Assembly: GCA_017640505.1 (NCBI GenBank)
Contig: JAEPQO010000002.1
Coordinates: forward strand, 1 to 64,000
Length of the DNA stretch: 64,000 nt
Direction of reading: 5' to 3'
Origin: Rhodospirillales bacterium
GTDB lineage: Bacteria > Pseudomonadota > Alphaproteobacteria > Rhodospirillales > Casp-alpha2
The stretch's first letter is position 1, and each line of letters starts with the position of its first letter. The notes under the pieces are model-generated. The model was not told where the DNA came from and made no database searches. It was given only the letters and a program-made list of their open reading frames with translations. This document shows, piece after piece, positions 43,264 through 55,898 of the stretch. A program made the translations under genes and the position numbers.

Positions 43264-43725
43264 ATGAAAACCATTTCCGCCAAAGCCGCCGATATCGAGC
43301 GCAAGTGGCATGTGATCGACGCCGATGGCGTCGTCCTTGGCCGCCTTGCCGCCGTCATCGCAACGCGGCTGCGTGGCAAGCACAAGCCGCTCTATACCCC
43401 GCACGTCGACTGTGGTGACAACATCATCGTCATCAACGCCGAAAAAGTGCGTCTGACCGGCCGCAAGATGCAGGACAAGCGTTACTACCGCCACACCGGT
43501 CACCCGGGCGGCATCAAGGAAACCTCGCCGGAGAAGATCATCACCGGCAAGTTCCCCGAGCGCGTTGTCCAGAAAGCCGTTGAGCGCATGATCCCGCGTT
43601 CGCCGCTGGGCCGTCAGCAGCTTTCGAAACTCCATGTCTATGCCGGGTCCGAACACCCGCACGCCGCGCAGCAGCCGGAAGTGCTGGACGTTGCCGGTAT
43701 GAACCCGAAAAACAAGAGGAAGTGA
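43264..43725 (+). CDS. rplM: 50S ribosomal protein L13
   Basis: This 153-aa ribosomal protein shows [20 protein letters not shown] at the N-terminus, [19 protein letters not shown], and [20 protein letters not shown] near the end, all typical of L13, an early-assembling 50S protein. ATG 43264 is chosen, since the preceding CGGAACGAGACAG gives a ribosome-binding site and [11 protein letters not shown] is the family N-terminus. rpsI starts 4 bases after the stop, the universal rplM-rpsI pair. Confidence 0.98.
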   Translation: MKTISAKAADIERKWHVIDADGVVLGRLAAVIATRLRGKHKPLYTPHVDCGDNIIVINAEKVRLTGRKMQDKRYYRHTGHPGGIKETSPEKIITGKFPERVVQKAVERMIPRSPLGRQQLSKLHVYAGSEHPHAAQQPEVLDVAGMNPKNKRK

Positions 43726-43728
43726 TCC

Positions 43729-44223
43729 ATGGCTGAGGAAACGAAAACCCTCGAGGATCTCAAGGATCTCGTCGATCCGGCGTTGGCCCAGGCCGCTGCC
43801 GACAACCAGGCCCCGACCGAGCCGCAGCTGGACGAGCATGGCCGCGCCTATGCCACCGGCCGCCGCAAGGACGCGGTTGCCCGTGTCTGGATCAAGCCGG
43901 GCCGTGGTGTCATCACTGTCAACGGCCGCGAGTTTGAGCGTTACTTCGCCCGTCCGGTGCTGCGTATGGTCATCAACCAGCCGTTCGAAGTTGCCGGCCG
44001 CGAAGGTCAGTACGACGTCTACGTCACCGTCAAGGGTGGCGGGCTGTCCGGTCAGGCCGGCGCCGTGCGACACGGCATTTCCCGCGCGCTGTCGCTCTAC
44101 GAGCCGACGCTCCGCGGCGCGCTCAAGAAGGAAGGCTTCCTGACCCGCGACTCGCGTACGGTTGAACGTAAGAAGTACGGCCGCCGCAAGGCCCGCCGGA
44201 GCTTCCAGTTCTCCAAACGCTGA
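43729..44223 (+). CDS. rpsI: 30S ribosomal protein S9
   Basis: This 164-aa ribosomal protein has an N-terminal extension of about 40 residues, common in alphaproteobacteria, then the S9 core: [37 protein letters not shown] and the C-terminal [17 protein letters not shown], whose last arginine reaches the P-site tRNA. It follows rplM by 4 bases and ends at a strong terminator. Confidence 0.98.
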   Translation: MAEETKTLEDLKDLVDPALAQAAADNQAPTEPQLDEHGRAYATGRRKDAVARVWIKPGRGVITVNGREFERYFARPVLRMVINQPFEVAGREGQYDVYVTVKGGGLSGQAGAVRHGISRALSLYEPTLRGALKKEGFLTRDSRTVERKKYGRRKARRSFQFSKR

Positions 44224-44246
44224 TCGCGTTTACAAGTTCGGTATGG

Positions 44247-44276
44247 AAAGGGGTCGCCTTCGGGCGGCCCTTTTTC
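44247..44276 (+). terminator. Rho-independent terminator after rpsI
   Basis: AAAGGGGTCGCC (44247-44258), a TTCG tetraloop and GGCGGCCC (44263-44270) with one G-U pair are followed by TTTTT. It lies 24 bases after the rpsI stop. Confidence 0.88.
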
Positions 44277-44456
44277 GTTGTGCCATGAGGTCTTGGCGGC
44301 TGATTCGTGTATTTGATTCAGTTATTTATATCGATAAGAAAAGCCGATCAATGTCATCGGATCAATATACTACACTTAAAAAATAAGAAGCGTAGACTCT
44401 GCTCATGGTTCGCGTCGGTAAGGGGCGGAGAGACCTGGACCATGGGAACCCAGTAC

Positions 44457-44476
44457 GCCGCCGATCTGACGGCGGC
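44457..44476 (+). promoter_or_regulatory. Hairpin in the katG leader
   Basis: GCCGCC (44457-44462) and GGCGGC (44471-44476) flank an 8-base loop, 15 bases before the AAGGAGG ribosome-binding site of katG. It may stabilise the mRNA or affect translation; no known riboswitch is recognised. The 281-base gap before katG is otherwise AT-rich, with no clear OxyR site. Confidence 0.35.
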
Positions 44477-44492
44477 AGGACAGATCTACTAA

Positions 44493-46679
<2,187 letters not shown>

Positions 46680-46700
46680 TTGCAGCAAGCCTAAAGACGG

Positions 46701-46733
46701 AAAAGGGCGGCTCGACGGGCCGCCCTTTTTCTT
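46701..46733 (+). terminator. Rho-independent terminator after katG
   Basis: AAAAGGGCGGC (46701-46711) pairs perfectly with GCCGCCCTTTT (46719-46729) around a 7-base loop, followed by more T. It lies 21 bases after the katG stop. Confidence 0.9.
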
Positions 46734-46782
46734 TACGCAGATTTTGTCTTTTCCGGCCCGGCCGATCACGGGATAGTCGGGT

Positions 46783-47784
46783 ATGGACGCAGAAGCTCTT
46801 CACAAGAATGCACTGGTCATGGACGCGGCGGCACCGTTGCTGCGAGACCGCCGCTATATCGACCATTACATCGCGGGCGGGGTCGATGTGCTAGTGCCGA
46901 CGGTCTGCACCAACGACACCGCGTCGCAGGCGCTGGCGACCATTGCCGGGTGGCATGCGCACCTTAGCCGCGACGACCGGCTGGTGTTGGTGTCGTCTGT
47001 GGCGGAAATTCAAGCTGCAAAAGATGCCGGCAAGACGGCGGTGATCCTGCATGCGCAGGGCGCCGACCTGCTTGAAAACAAGGTCGACTTCGTCGATGCA
47101 TTCAAGGCGCTGGGCGTCGGCATCATGCAGTTCACCTACAACGAAAAGAATCGTCTCGGTGACGGTGCGGGCGAACGTACCGATGCCGGTCTGTCGATCT
47201 TCGGCGTCAAGGTCGTCGGGCGCTGCAACGATGTCGGTATCGTGATCGACGGATCGCACACCGGCAGCCGGACGACACTGGATGCGATGGAACACTCATC
47301 GAAGCCCGTCGTCTTTTCACACGCCAATCCGAAAGGCGTTCATGACACCGCGCGTAACATCACGGATGAACAGATCAAGTCGTGTGCGGCGACGGGCGGT
47401 GTGATCGGGGCCGTCGGTTATCCGGCTTTCGTTTCCGCCGACCCGCGCCCCACCATCGATCAGTTTATCGACCACATCGCATACGTCGCGGACCTGGTCG
47501 GGATCGAACACGTCTCGCTCGGCATCGATTACTTTCTCGGTCAGGCAGGCATTGCCGACGACGAACGTGCGATCAAGGAATACGAAGGCCGCATCGCCGA
47601 GGGCCGCTGGCGGCGCGAGGACTATCCGCCGCCGCCGTATTACTACCCGGAAGGGATCGAAACGCCGGACAAGCTTGCAAATCTGACAGCCGCGCTCGTA
47701 CGGCGCGGTTTCACTGAAACCGATATTCGTGCCGTGCTGGGCGGCAACTGGATGCGGGTGCTGGACGTCTGCTGGGGGAAATAA
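46783..47784 (+). CDS. Membrane-dipeptidase-like protein (M19) with missing metal ligands
   Basis: This 333-aa protein has the renal-dipeptidase (M19) fold signals: LHAQGADLLEN, MQFTYNEKNRLGDGAGE, the metal histidines in IDGSHTG (His159) and VFSHANPKG (His180), SLGIDYF and GGNWMRV. But the first metal site is altered. The usual Asp-x-His-x-Asp near the N-terminus reads DAAAP (14-18), so the His and the Asp are Ala16 and Pro18, and the bridging Glu of the GxEG region appears as Gln92. It may bind only one metal or act on something other than dipeptides. No signal peptide is present. The acyl-CoA synthetase gene follows by 21 bases. Confidence 0.8.
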   Translation: MDAEALHKNALVMDAAAPLLRDRRYIDHYIAGGVDVLVPTVCTNDTASQALATIAGWHAHLSRDDRLVLVSSVAEIQAAKDAGKTAVILHAQGADLLENKVDFVDAFKALGVGIMQFTYNEKNRLGDGAGERTDAGLSIFGVKVVGRCNDVGIVIDGSHTGSRTTLDAMEHSSKPVVFSHANPKGVHDTARNITDEQIKSCAATGGVIGAVGYPAFVSADPRPTIDQFIDHIAYVADLVGIEHVSLGIDYFLGQAGIADDERAIKEYEGRIAEGRWRREDYPPPPYYYPEGIETPDKLANLTAALVRRGFTETDIRAVLGGNWMRVLDVCWGK

Positions 47785-47805
47785 ACAGGTTCGGGGAGCG
47801 GGGAG

Positions 47806-49331
<1,526 letters not shown>

Positions 49332-49335
<4 letters not shown>

Positions 49336-50354
49336 GGCGTGCGATCCAGGAAATCGCGTAGGACACCCTCCCACTTGTGCGCGTCCAGCATCGGCCCCGT
49401 GTGTCCATACGGCGTATCGATCTCGTGGAACGATGCGTCGACGCCATGACTTTTCAACGTCTCAACCGTTGGCGGACCGAGTTTGACATCGACGACGCTG
49501 TCGGAGTTGGCGAGCACATCCAGCAACGGGGCCTTGATCTTCGATGCATCCGCCTGCGACGCGATGCCGGCTTCGTAAAGCTTGTAGAGTGAGTTCGCGT
49601 CGAACTGATGTGCCCACTTGGTTGCGTTGGCACGGACGATCTGTTCGATCGCTTCGGGCGTTTCGCCATTGTGCTTCAGATAGTCACCGAGGCCGTACCG
49701 GCTTAGCGTCGCGATCCGCGTTTCGATCATTTTCTCGCGGACGCCACCCGGCTCATCCTCATGCCCGTAGTAATGTCCGCCGTTCCATCCGGTACAGTCC
49801 TCGAACTGGCCTCGGATGCGATTGATGTCGTCCATCGTCGTTTTACGCTCGATGACGCCGGCGATGGGGACGAGCGCCCGCATCCGGTCCGGATAGTTGG
49901 CGCCCCACAGGAACGTCAGGTGCCCGCCGTAGGAATACCCGATCACCGCCTTCAACTGTCCGCAGCCCAGATGATCGATCAGCAGATGCTGGGCGCGGAT
50001 CATGTCGGTCGTCGTATATTTCGGGAAATCGGGGCCGTACGGTTTCCCGGTGTCCGGGTTGATGCTCGACGGGCCTGAACTGCCGAACGCGGAGCCGATC
50101 ATGTTGGAGCAGACGACGAAATACTTGTCGGTGTCGATGGCCTTGCCCGGACCGACCAGAAGATGCGCCCATCCATCGTCGTCGCCCCCGGCATGCGGAT
50201 GGTTGGTATAGCCGTGACACATGAGGATGGCATTCGAGCCGTCCTCGTTCAGCGTGCCCCAGGTTTCATAGGCGAGTTCCAGTACCGGCAGCGTGGCACC
50301 GGTCGTGAGGTCGAAGTTTTCATGCGTAAACGTTTTCGATGTCGGCAGGATCAT
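49332..50354 (-). CDS. Alpha/beta hydrolase of the homoserine O-acetyltransferase (MetX) family
   Basis: This 340-aa protein resembles the MetX/HAT fold: [38 protein letters not shown], the nucleophile elbow [12 protein letters not shown] (Ser near 140), the aspartate in [11 protein letters not shown] and the histidine in PYGHTGPML. In true MetX the acid and base motifs differ in detail, so it may be a hydrolase with another substrate rather than an acetyltransferase. Homoserine acetylation would feed the metY gene at 37.7 kb, but this is not shown. ATG 50354 is chosen (GGGAG 8 bases before it) over longer frames up to 50630, which lie in the divergent gene. Confidence 0.8.
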
Positions 50355-50466
50355 GTTTTTTATCTCCCTAAGTGAGAGCAGGGTAACGGCATTTGGCTGA
50401 GCTCCGAAAGCACCAATTCCGTCCGCTTGGTCTTTCCTTTTCCCCGTGAACTTGGCATTGAAGCGT

Positions 50467-51267
50467 ATGGCCTTTGAATATCTGACCGCCGCCGGAAAAC
50501 GGCTCGAATACACCTGGGTACACCGCGCGCCGGCCGCCGGCGAGGCCGTGCTGGTTTTTCTGCATGAAGGCCTGGGCTGTATCGCCATGTGGCGCGACTT
50601 CCCGGCAAACCTTGCGGCGGCATGCGACATGCCGGGGCTCGTATACAGCCGCGCCGGTTACGGCGGCTCGGACGGCATCGACCTGCCGCGGCCGATCACC
50701 TACCAGGAAGACGAGGCCCGCGACGCGTTGACCGGCGTGCTCGATACGCTGGGTATCGAGAAAGCAATCCTGATCGGGCACTCCGACGGCGGCACGATTG
50801 CCTTGATCCATGCCGGCCTGGACGACACCGGCCGTGTGCTCGGCGCGGCGACCATGGCGGCACATGTGTTCAACGAGGAAATCTGCCTCGAAGGGATTCG
50901 CGAGGCGCGTCAGGTGTGGCAGACGACGGACCTGCGCGACAAGCTCATGCGTTATCATGGCGACAACGTCGATACCGCCTTCTTCGGCTGGAACGACACC
51001 TGGCAGCGCGACGATTACTGGCACTGGAACGTGGAGAAGTACCTGCCGTCGATCACATGCCCACTTCTGGTGATGCAGGGCAAGGACGACCATTACGGTT
51101 CCGAGGACCAGGTCGATGCCATCGTGAAAGGGGCAGGCGGGCCTGCCGAGAAACTGATGATCGCGGACTGCGGTCACAACCCGCATTTCGATCAGCCCGA
51201 CGTCACGATCAGGGCGATTTGCCGGTTCGTCCAAGTTTTAAATGACACGGCTGCTGACGGACGTTAA
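50467..51267 (+). CDS. Alpha/beta hydrolase
   Basis: This protein of about 266 aa has the oxyanion region FLHEGLGCIAMW, the nucleophile elbow GHSDGGTIALIHA (Ser near 106), the acid in MQGKDDHYG and the base in DCGHNPHFDQP. It is an esterase or related enzyme of the kind often annotated simply as alpha/beta fold hydrolase. ATG 50467 is preferred over GTG 50446, neither having a strong ribosome-binding site. argC begins 9 bases after the stop on the same strand, so the two are probably co-transcribed. Confidence 0.83.
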   Translation: MAFEYLTAAGKRLEYTWVHRAPAAGEAVLVFLHEGLGCIAMWRDFPANLAAACDMPGLVYSRAGYGGSDGIDLPRPITYQEDEARDALTGVLDTLGIEKAILIGHSDGGTIALIHAGLDDTGRVLGAATMAAHVFNEEICLEGIREARQVWQTTDLRDKLMRYHGDNVDTAFFGWNDTWQRDDYWHWNVEKYLPSITCPLLVMQGKDDHYGSEDQVDAIVKGAGGPAEKLMIADCGHNPHFDQPDVTIRAICRFVQVLNDTAADGR

Positions 51268-51276
51268 ACAGGCGCC

Positions 51277-52242
51277 ATGGTTACAAGCATCTTCATCGAT
51301 GGCGCCGAAGGCACGACCGGCCTTCAGATCAGAACGCGGCTGGAAGGGCGCGAGGATATCTCGCTGCTGACCCTCGGCGATGCGGATCGCAAGGACGCCG
51401 AAAAACGGGCGGCGATGCTGAACGCGTGCGATATCGCGATCCTTTGTCTGCCGGACGATGCCGCGCGCGAAGCGGTCGCCATGATCGACAATCCGGACGT
51501 TCGTGTGATCGATGCGTCGACGGCGCACCGGACGGCCGCGGGATGGGATTACGGCTTCCCGGAAATGGACCCGGGGCAGGCGGCTGTGATCGCGGCGTCG
51601 AAACGGGTCGCCAATACGGGCTGCTATGCGGTCGCCTCGGTTGCGATCCTGCACCCGCTGGTCGCCGACGGTGTGCTGCCGGCGGACTGGCCGGTGACGA
51701 TCAATGCGGTGTCCGGGTACTCGGGCGGCGGCAAGAAGATGATCGCCGGGTTCGAGGATCCGAATGCCGAAAACAAGATCGATACGCCGTATCGCGTTTA
51801 TGGCCTCAATCTCGGGCACAAGCACATTCCGGAAATCCAGCATTGGGCTGGCCTTAATCGGACACCGATTTTCGTGCCGAGCGTCGGGCGCTACAGGGAA
51901 GGCATGATCGTTCAGGTGCCGTTGCATCTGGCGGCACTGCCGGGTGCACCGAGCGCGGAAGCCGTTCACGACGTTTTGCTTGCGCACTACGAAGGCCGCC
52001 GTTTCGTCACTGTCGCCGATCTGGTCAAGGGCGAGGGTGCGCCGGTCCTCGACCCCGAGGAACTGAACGGCACCAACGAGCTCAGACTTCACGTTTATGC
52101 CAGCAAGGACGGCGCGCAGGCGGTTGTCTGCGGCGTGCTCGACAACCTCGGCAAAGGCGCATCAGGCCAGGCCGTGCAGTGCCTGAACCTGATGATGGGC
52201 GCACCCGAGGAAGCCGGTCTTCTGGAACCGGTGCTTCTCTAA
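51277..52242 (+). CDS. argC: N-acetyl-gamma-glutamyl-phosphate reductase, short (type 2) form
   Basis: This 321-aa enzyme reduces N-acetyl-glutamyl phosphate to the semialdehyde with NADPH, the third step of arginine synthesis. It has FIDGAEGTTGLQIRTRL (the nucleotide loop), DASTAHRT, the active-site cysteine in VANTGCYAVAS (near 116), GYSGGGKKMI and the histidine in GHKHIPEI. The roughly 320-residue length matches the type 2 ArgC of alphaproteobacteria rather than the ~350-residue type 1. It ends 2 bases before the convergent aminotransferase gene. Confidence 0.94.
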   Translation: MVTSIFIDGAEGTTGLQIRTRLEGREDISLLTLGDADRKDAEKRAAMLNACDIAILCLPDDAAREAVAMIDNPDVRVIDASTAHRTAAGWDYGFPEMDPGQAAVIAASKRVANTGCYAVASVAILHPLVADGVLPADWPVTINAVSGYSGGGKKMIAGFEDPNAENKIDTPYRVYGLNLGHKHIPEIQHWAGLNRTPIFVPSVGRYREGMIVQVPLHLAALPGAPSAEAVHDVLLAHYEGRRFVTVADLVKGEGAPVLDPEELNGTNELRLHVYASKDGAQAVVCGVLDNLGKGASGQAVQCLNLMMGAPEEAGLLEPVLL

Positions 52243-52244
52243 CC

Positions 52245-53417
52245 TCAGCGGTTCAGCAGGAACTCTTTCACGCGGCGGATCGCTTCGCGGATATTTTCCG
52301 TCGAATTGGCGTACGAGAACCTGACGTAGCCTTCGCCCTGCGCACCGAAGCTGGTGCCGGCGATGATGGCGACACCGGTTTCCTCCAGCAATTTGTCCTG
52401 CAGCGCCTTGGCCGACATGTTGGTGCCTTCGATGTTAGGAAACGCATAGAACGCGCCGCCGGGTTCGGTGCAGCGAAAACCCGGCACCTGGTTGAGTTCG
52501 GCAACGATCACCTTCCGGCGTTCGTCGAATGCCTTCATCATCTTGTCGACGTCGTCCTGTGGTCCCTGCAAGGCGGCGATCCCGGCGAACTGGGTCGGCG
52601 CGTTGACGCAGGAATGGCAGTTGATGGCGAGCCGCGTCGCATGATCCACCAGGTCCGCCGGCCAAACCGCGTAGCCCAGGCGCCAGCCCGTCATGGCATA
52701 AGTCTTGGACCAGCCGTCGAGCATGATGACCCGGTCGCGGAGGTGGTCGTATTCCAGCATGCTGACGTGCTCGCGCCCGTCATAGAGCATGCGCCCGTAA
52801 ATCTCGTCGGACAGAACGGCGACATGCGGATGCTTTTCCAGACCCGCGGCCAACTTGTCCATTTCCTCGCGCGGCACGGTGCCGCCGGTCGGGTTTGCCG
52901 GCGAGTTAATGATGATCAGGCGCGTCTGCTGCGTGATCAGGCCGAGGACTTCGTCGGCCGAGAATGAAAAGCCGTTTTCCTCGTGCAGTGCCATCGGCAC
53001 CGGCTTGGCGCCGGAGAACTTGATCACCGACTCGTAGATCGGGAACCCCGGGTTCGGATAAATGATCTCGGTACCGGGCTGGCCGAACATCATGACGGCG
53101 AAGAACATGGTCGGCTTGCCGCCCGGCATGATGACGACGTTGTCCGGGTTCACGTCGCATTTCCGGTATTTAAGGATGTCCGCCGCCACGGCCTCGCGCA
53201 GTTCCGGGATGCCGTTCGCCGGTGTGTAGCCGTGATGCCCGTCGCGCAGTGCCTTGACGGCCGCCTCGACGATGTGCTCCGGCGTTTTGAAATCCGGCTG
53301 TCCGATCCCGAGATTGATGACGTCCATGCCGCCCTGGGCGAGCTTGTTGGCGCGGGCGAGCACTTCGAATGCCGATTCAGTGCCCAGATGGGCCATCGCA
53401 TCGACAAGTTGCGGCAT
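52245..53417 (-). CDS. Class I/II PLP-dependent aminotransferase
   Basis: This 390-aa enzyme of the aspartate aminotransferase superfamily has GIGQPDFKTPEHI, GYTPANGIPELREAVA, NPGFPIYES, NSPANPTGGTV, DEIYGRMLY and the PLP lysine in LDGWSKTYAMTGWRLGY (near 236). It transfers amino groups between an amino acid and a keto acid; candidates include aspartate, alanine or aromatic amino acids. The ATG has GGAGG a few bases before it. It is divergent from the TPP-enzyme gene at 53516, 98 bases apart. Confidence 0.92.
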   Translation of the reverse strand: MPQLVDAMAHLGTESAFEVLARANKLAQGGMDVINLGIGQPDFKTPEHIVEAAVKALRDGHHGYTPANGIPELREAVAADILKYRKCDVNPDNVVIMPGGKPTMFFAVMMFGQPGTEIIYPNPGFPIYESVIKFSGAKPVPMALHEENGFSFSADEVLGLITQQTRLIIINSPANPTGGTVPREEMDKLAAGLEKHPHVAVLSDEIYGRMLYDGREHVSMLEYDHLRDRVIMLDGWSKTYAMTGWRLGYAVWPADLVDHATRLAINCHSCVNAPTQFAGIAALQGPQDDVDKMMKAFDERRKVIVAELNQVPGFRCTEPGGAFYAFPNIEGTNMSAKALQDKLLEETGVAIIAGTSFGAQGEGYVRFSYANSTENIREAIRRVKEFLLNR

Positions 53418-53515
53418 TGTTTTTCCTCCGGTTATTGTGTGGCGGCACTATGCCCATTAGCGTGCATGATGTCACCGTCTTAGAGATGCTTATACGTCAG
53501 TAGGAAAACAAGATC

Positions 53516-55069
53516 ATGAATGGCGCTGAATCGCTGGTCCGCACCTTGGCGGACTCGGGAGTTGATGTCTGCTTTGCCAATCCCGGCACATCCGAGATGC
53601 ATTTCGTCGCGGCGCTGGACCGCCTCGATCTGATCTATTGCGTGCTGGCACTGCAGGAAAACGTGGCGACCGGGGCAGCCGATGCCTATGCGCGCATGAC
53701 CGGGCAGCCGGCGGCGACGCTGCTGCACCTTGGTCCGGGTTTCGGGAATGGCCTCGCGAACGTGCACAACGCCAAGAAGGCCCGTGTGCCGATGGTCAAT
53801 ATCGTCGGCGAGCACGCAACCTATCATATCGAATACGATGCGCCGCTGACGTCCGATATTCAGGGTATCGTCGGTCCCGTTTCCGACTACGTTGTCACGA
53901 CGAAGACTGCTGAAGACGTCGGCGCCGATACGGCCAAGGCCGTCGCAAAGGCGAAGACATGGCCGGGCAAAATCGCAACATTGATCTTACCGGCTGACGC
54001 AGCATGGAACGAAACCAGCTATGTGGGTGTGCCGTTGCTGGCCGATCCGCCGGAAAAGGTCATCCCCGCGGACGTCGAAGCCGTGGCCAAGGCGCTGAAG
54101 TCCGGTAAAAAGGCGGTCATGTTCATGTCCGGCGCCGTGCTCTACGGCGAGGGGCTGGAAAAAGCGGGCAAGGTTGCCGCAGCCACCGGTGCGACGCTGC
54201 TGGCGCAGACGTCGAACCGGCGGATCGACCGGGGCGCCGGCCGTGTGGCCGTGAACAAGCTGCCGTATCCGATCGATCATGCGCTGGAGACGCTGAAGGA
54301 CTATGAAGTCGTGATCCTGCTCGGCGCCAATGAACCGGTCGGTTTTTTCGCCTATCCCAACAAGCCCAGCCGCTTGTCGCCCGACGGTGCCGAGATCCTG
54401 AACCTCGCCGGGCCGAACCAGAACACGCTCGAGGCCCTCGATATGCTCATCGACGCGCTCGGCGCGCAGGACGCCGAACCGGAGCTGGTCGAAGCCGAAC
54501 CGGCGCCGGACGTCAGCGGCCTTTCCGGTCCGATCACGCCGGAGATCATTTCCCTGGCGTTTCGCGCCAACATGCCGGCGGATGCGATCGTCGTCGACGA
54601 AAGCATCACGACAGGACGTGCTTTCTTTCCGGACAGCCGCGCGGCGCCGCCGCATACCTGGTTGCAGAACACGGGCGGCGCCATTGGCGTCGGGATGCCG
54701 TATGCCGTGGGGGCGGCGATGGCGTGCCCCGACCGCCGCGTGATCGTGCTGCAATCGGACGGTTCCGGGATGTATTGCAACCAGGCGCTCTGGACCATGG
54801 CGCGGGAAGGCCTGGACGTCACCGTGCTGATCTTCTCGAACCGCGCCTACCGGATCCTGGAAGGGGAAATGAAGGGCGTCGGCGTCGACAAGATGGGCCA
54901 TGTCGCGGAAGGCCTTTTTGGCCTGAATCAGCCGGAAATCGATTGGGTCAGCCTCGCCAAGGGGATGGGCGTCGAGGCGACGCGGGTCGACGATGCAGCC
55001 GATCTGTCCCCGGCAATTGCCGATGCGCTGAGCCGTGAAGGGCCGTACCTGATCGAAATCGTTTTCTGA
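53516..55069 (+). CDS. Thiamine-diphosphate enzyme, acetolactate synthase large-subunit-like
   Basis: This 517-aa ThDP enzyme has three domains: the pyrimidine domain with the catalytic glutamate (ALQENVATGAADAYAR, Glu49), a central Rossmann domain, and the PP domain with the metal/ThDP motif QSDGSGMYCNQALWTMARE (near 414) followed by Asn. The composition is close to acetolactate synthase large subunit but shorter than IlvB (about 570) and similar to benzoylformate decarboxylases and related enzymes. No small regulatory subunit gene is near. A decarboxylase or ligase for an unknown 2-keto acid is possible. It is divergent from the aminotransferase gene, and the two might act on one keto acid. 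Confidence 0.83.
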   Translation: MNGAESLVRTLADSGVDVCFANPGTSEMHFVAALDRLDLIYCVLALQENVATGAADAYARMTGQPAATLLHLGPGFGNGLANVHNAKKARVPMVNIVGEHATYHIEYDAPLTSDIQGIVGPVSDYVVTTKTAEDVGADTAKAVAKAKTWPGKIATLILPADAAWNETSYVGVPLLADPPEKVIPADVEAVAKALKSGKKAVMFMSGAVLYGEGLEKAGKVAAATGATLLAQTSNRRIDRGAGRVAVNKLPYPIDHALETLKDYEVVILLGANEPVGFFAYPNKPSRLSPDGAEILNLAGPNQNTLEALDMLIDALGAQDAEPELVEAEPAPDVSGLSGPITPEIISLAFRANMPADAIVVDESITTGRAFFPDSRAAPPHTWLQNTGGAIGVGMPYAVGAAMACPDRRVIVLQSDGSGMYCNQALWTMAREGLDVTVLIFSNRAYRILEGEMKGVGVDKMGHVAEGLFGLNQPEIDWVSLAKGMGVEATRVDDAADLSPAIADALSREGPYLIEIVF

Positions 55070-55093
55070 GGATCGGGAAGGGCATTCGATCCC

Positions 55094-55122
55094 TTGACGG
55101 GGGGCAAGGCAGGGTCTATTCA
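55094..55122 (+). promoter_or_regulatory. Candidate promoter of tRNA-His
   Basis: TTGACG (55094-55099) and TATTCA (55117-55122) are spaced by 17 bases. The predicted start near 55129 is about 32 bases before the tRNA. Confidence 0.55.
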
Positions 55123-55130
55123 GTGCCACC

Positions 55131-55155
55131 CGACGGCGGGCTGGCCCGTCGTTTT
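55131..55155 (+). terminator. Hairpin plus TTTT between the candidate promoter and tRNA-His
   Basis: CGACGG (55131-55136) and CCGTCG (55146-55151) flank a 9-base loop and are followed by TTTT. It probably ends the upstream ThDP-enzyme transcript, but it lies downstream of the best tRNA promoter, so one of the two is likely not used as read here. Confidence 0.5.
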
Positions 55156-55160
55156 CTGTG

Positions 55161-55237
55161 GTGGCTGTAGCTCAGTTGGTTAGAGCATCGGCTTGTGGTG
55201 CCGAGGGTCGTGGGTTCGAATCCCATCAGCCACCCCA
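55161..55237 (+). tRNA. tRNA-His (GUG)
   Basis: This is a 77-nt cloverleaf: acceptor GTGGCTG paired with CAGCCAC, anticodon arm TCGGC-TTGTGGT-GCCGA with anticodon GTG, T-arm with GGTTCGAATCC, discriminator C and an encoded CCA. A G at 55160 supplies the extra -1 guanosine that marks histidine tRNA, opposite C73. Confidence 0.97.
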
Positions 55238-55260
55238 TTTCCCCGACAAAGTCCCGGAAA

Positions 55261-55290
55261 CAAAAGGGGCCCGCATCGCTGCAGGCCCCC
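55261..55290 (-). terminator. Rho-independent terminator after the DsrE-family gene
   Basis: GGGGCC (55266-55271) and GGCCCC (55284-55289) flank a 12-base loop. Read on the minus strand it is followed by TTTTGTTT, 25 bases after the stop of the DsrE-type gene. Confidence 0.7.
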
Positions 55291-55314
55291 GTCGCATGTT
55301 GATCGCCGGATGGA

Positions 55315-55767
55315 TCAGGGTTTGATGTAGGTATAACCCTGCTGCTGCAGGTGGCTCAGTTCGGCCACACCGCTGGGAATGATATTGTCGTCGAAGACCT
55401 CGAACAGATCCTTCACCGGGTCGATCTTCCGGCCCTTCAGCGTGTTGTTGCAGACGTTGAAAGCAACGTTCTGTGTTTTCAGGTTCGTGACGTCGCTTTG
55501 CAGCGCCTGATTGGTCATGGCGTTTTTAAGCAGTGCAACACCGTTGCCATGCAGGACGACTTTGATTTCCATATTCTCCGCCCCGACGGCATTAATGTGG
55601 TTCTGGATGTTCCGCATCGCGCCACGGTATTTCTTGTCTGCGTCCCCGCCGTCGTAGTTGATGTGATAGACGACCTTCTGCTTGCTGTAGCGTTTGTCTG
55701 CATCGGCCGCATGAACGCCGAAGCCGATGACGGCAAGTGTGATCGCAAGGATACGTATCAGTTTCAT
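55315..55767 (-). CDS. DsrE-family protein, exported
   Basis: This 150-aa protein has a signal peptide (about 1-20, ILAITLAVIGFGVHA) followed by a DsrE/F-like alpha-beta domain: VVYHINYDGGDADKK, MEIKVVLHGNGVALLKNA, NVAFNVCNNTLKG (the family cysteine) and IIPSGVAELSHLQQQGYTYIKP at the end. Exported DsrE-like proteins are widespread in sulfur-handling and marine proteobacteria and may bind sulfur species, but none is firmly assigned. The gene is alone, with a terminator of its own. Confidence 0.85.
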   Translation of the reverse strand: MKLIRILAITLAVIGFGVHAADADKRYSKQKVVYHINYDGGDADKKYRGAMRNIQNHINAVGAENMEIKVVLHGNGVALLKNAMTNQALQSDVTNLKTQNVAFNVCNNTLKGRKIDPVKDLFEVFDDNIIPSGVAELSHLQQQGYTYIKP

Positions 55768-55898
55768 CTTCGTGAGCTCCCAAATAAGTTTTTATATTTA
55801 CCGAATCATATTCGGATATACGAATATATCATCGGTTTTTTGAAATGTACATTGGGCAGTATTTACACGCCGGCATATTCAGAAACGCGGAAAACTAC

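Noticed and set aside
44310-44400. OxyR or Fur site before katG
   Set aside because: The region is AT-rich with partial GATA/GATC/ATCGG half-sites, but none fits a known consensus well enough.
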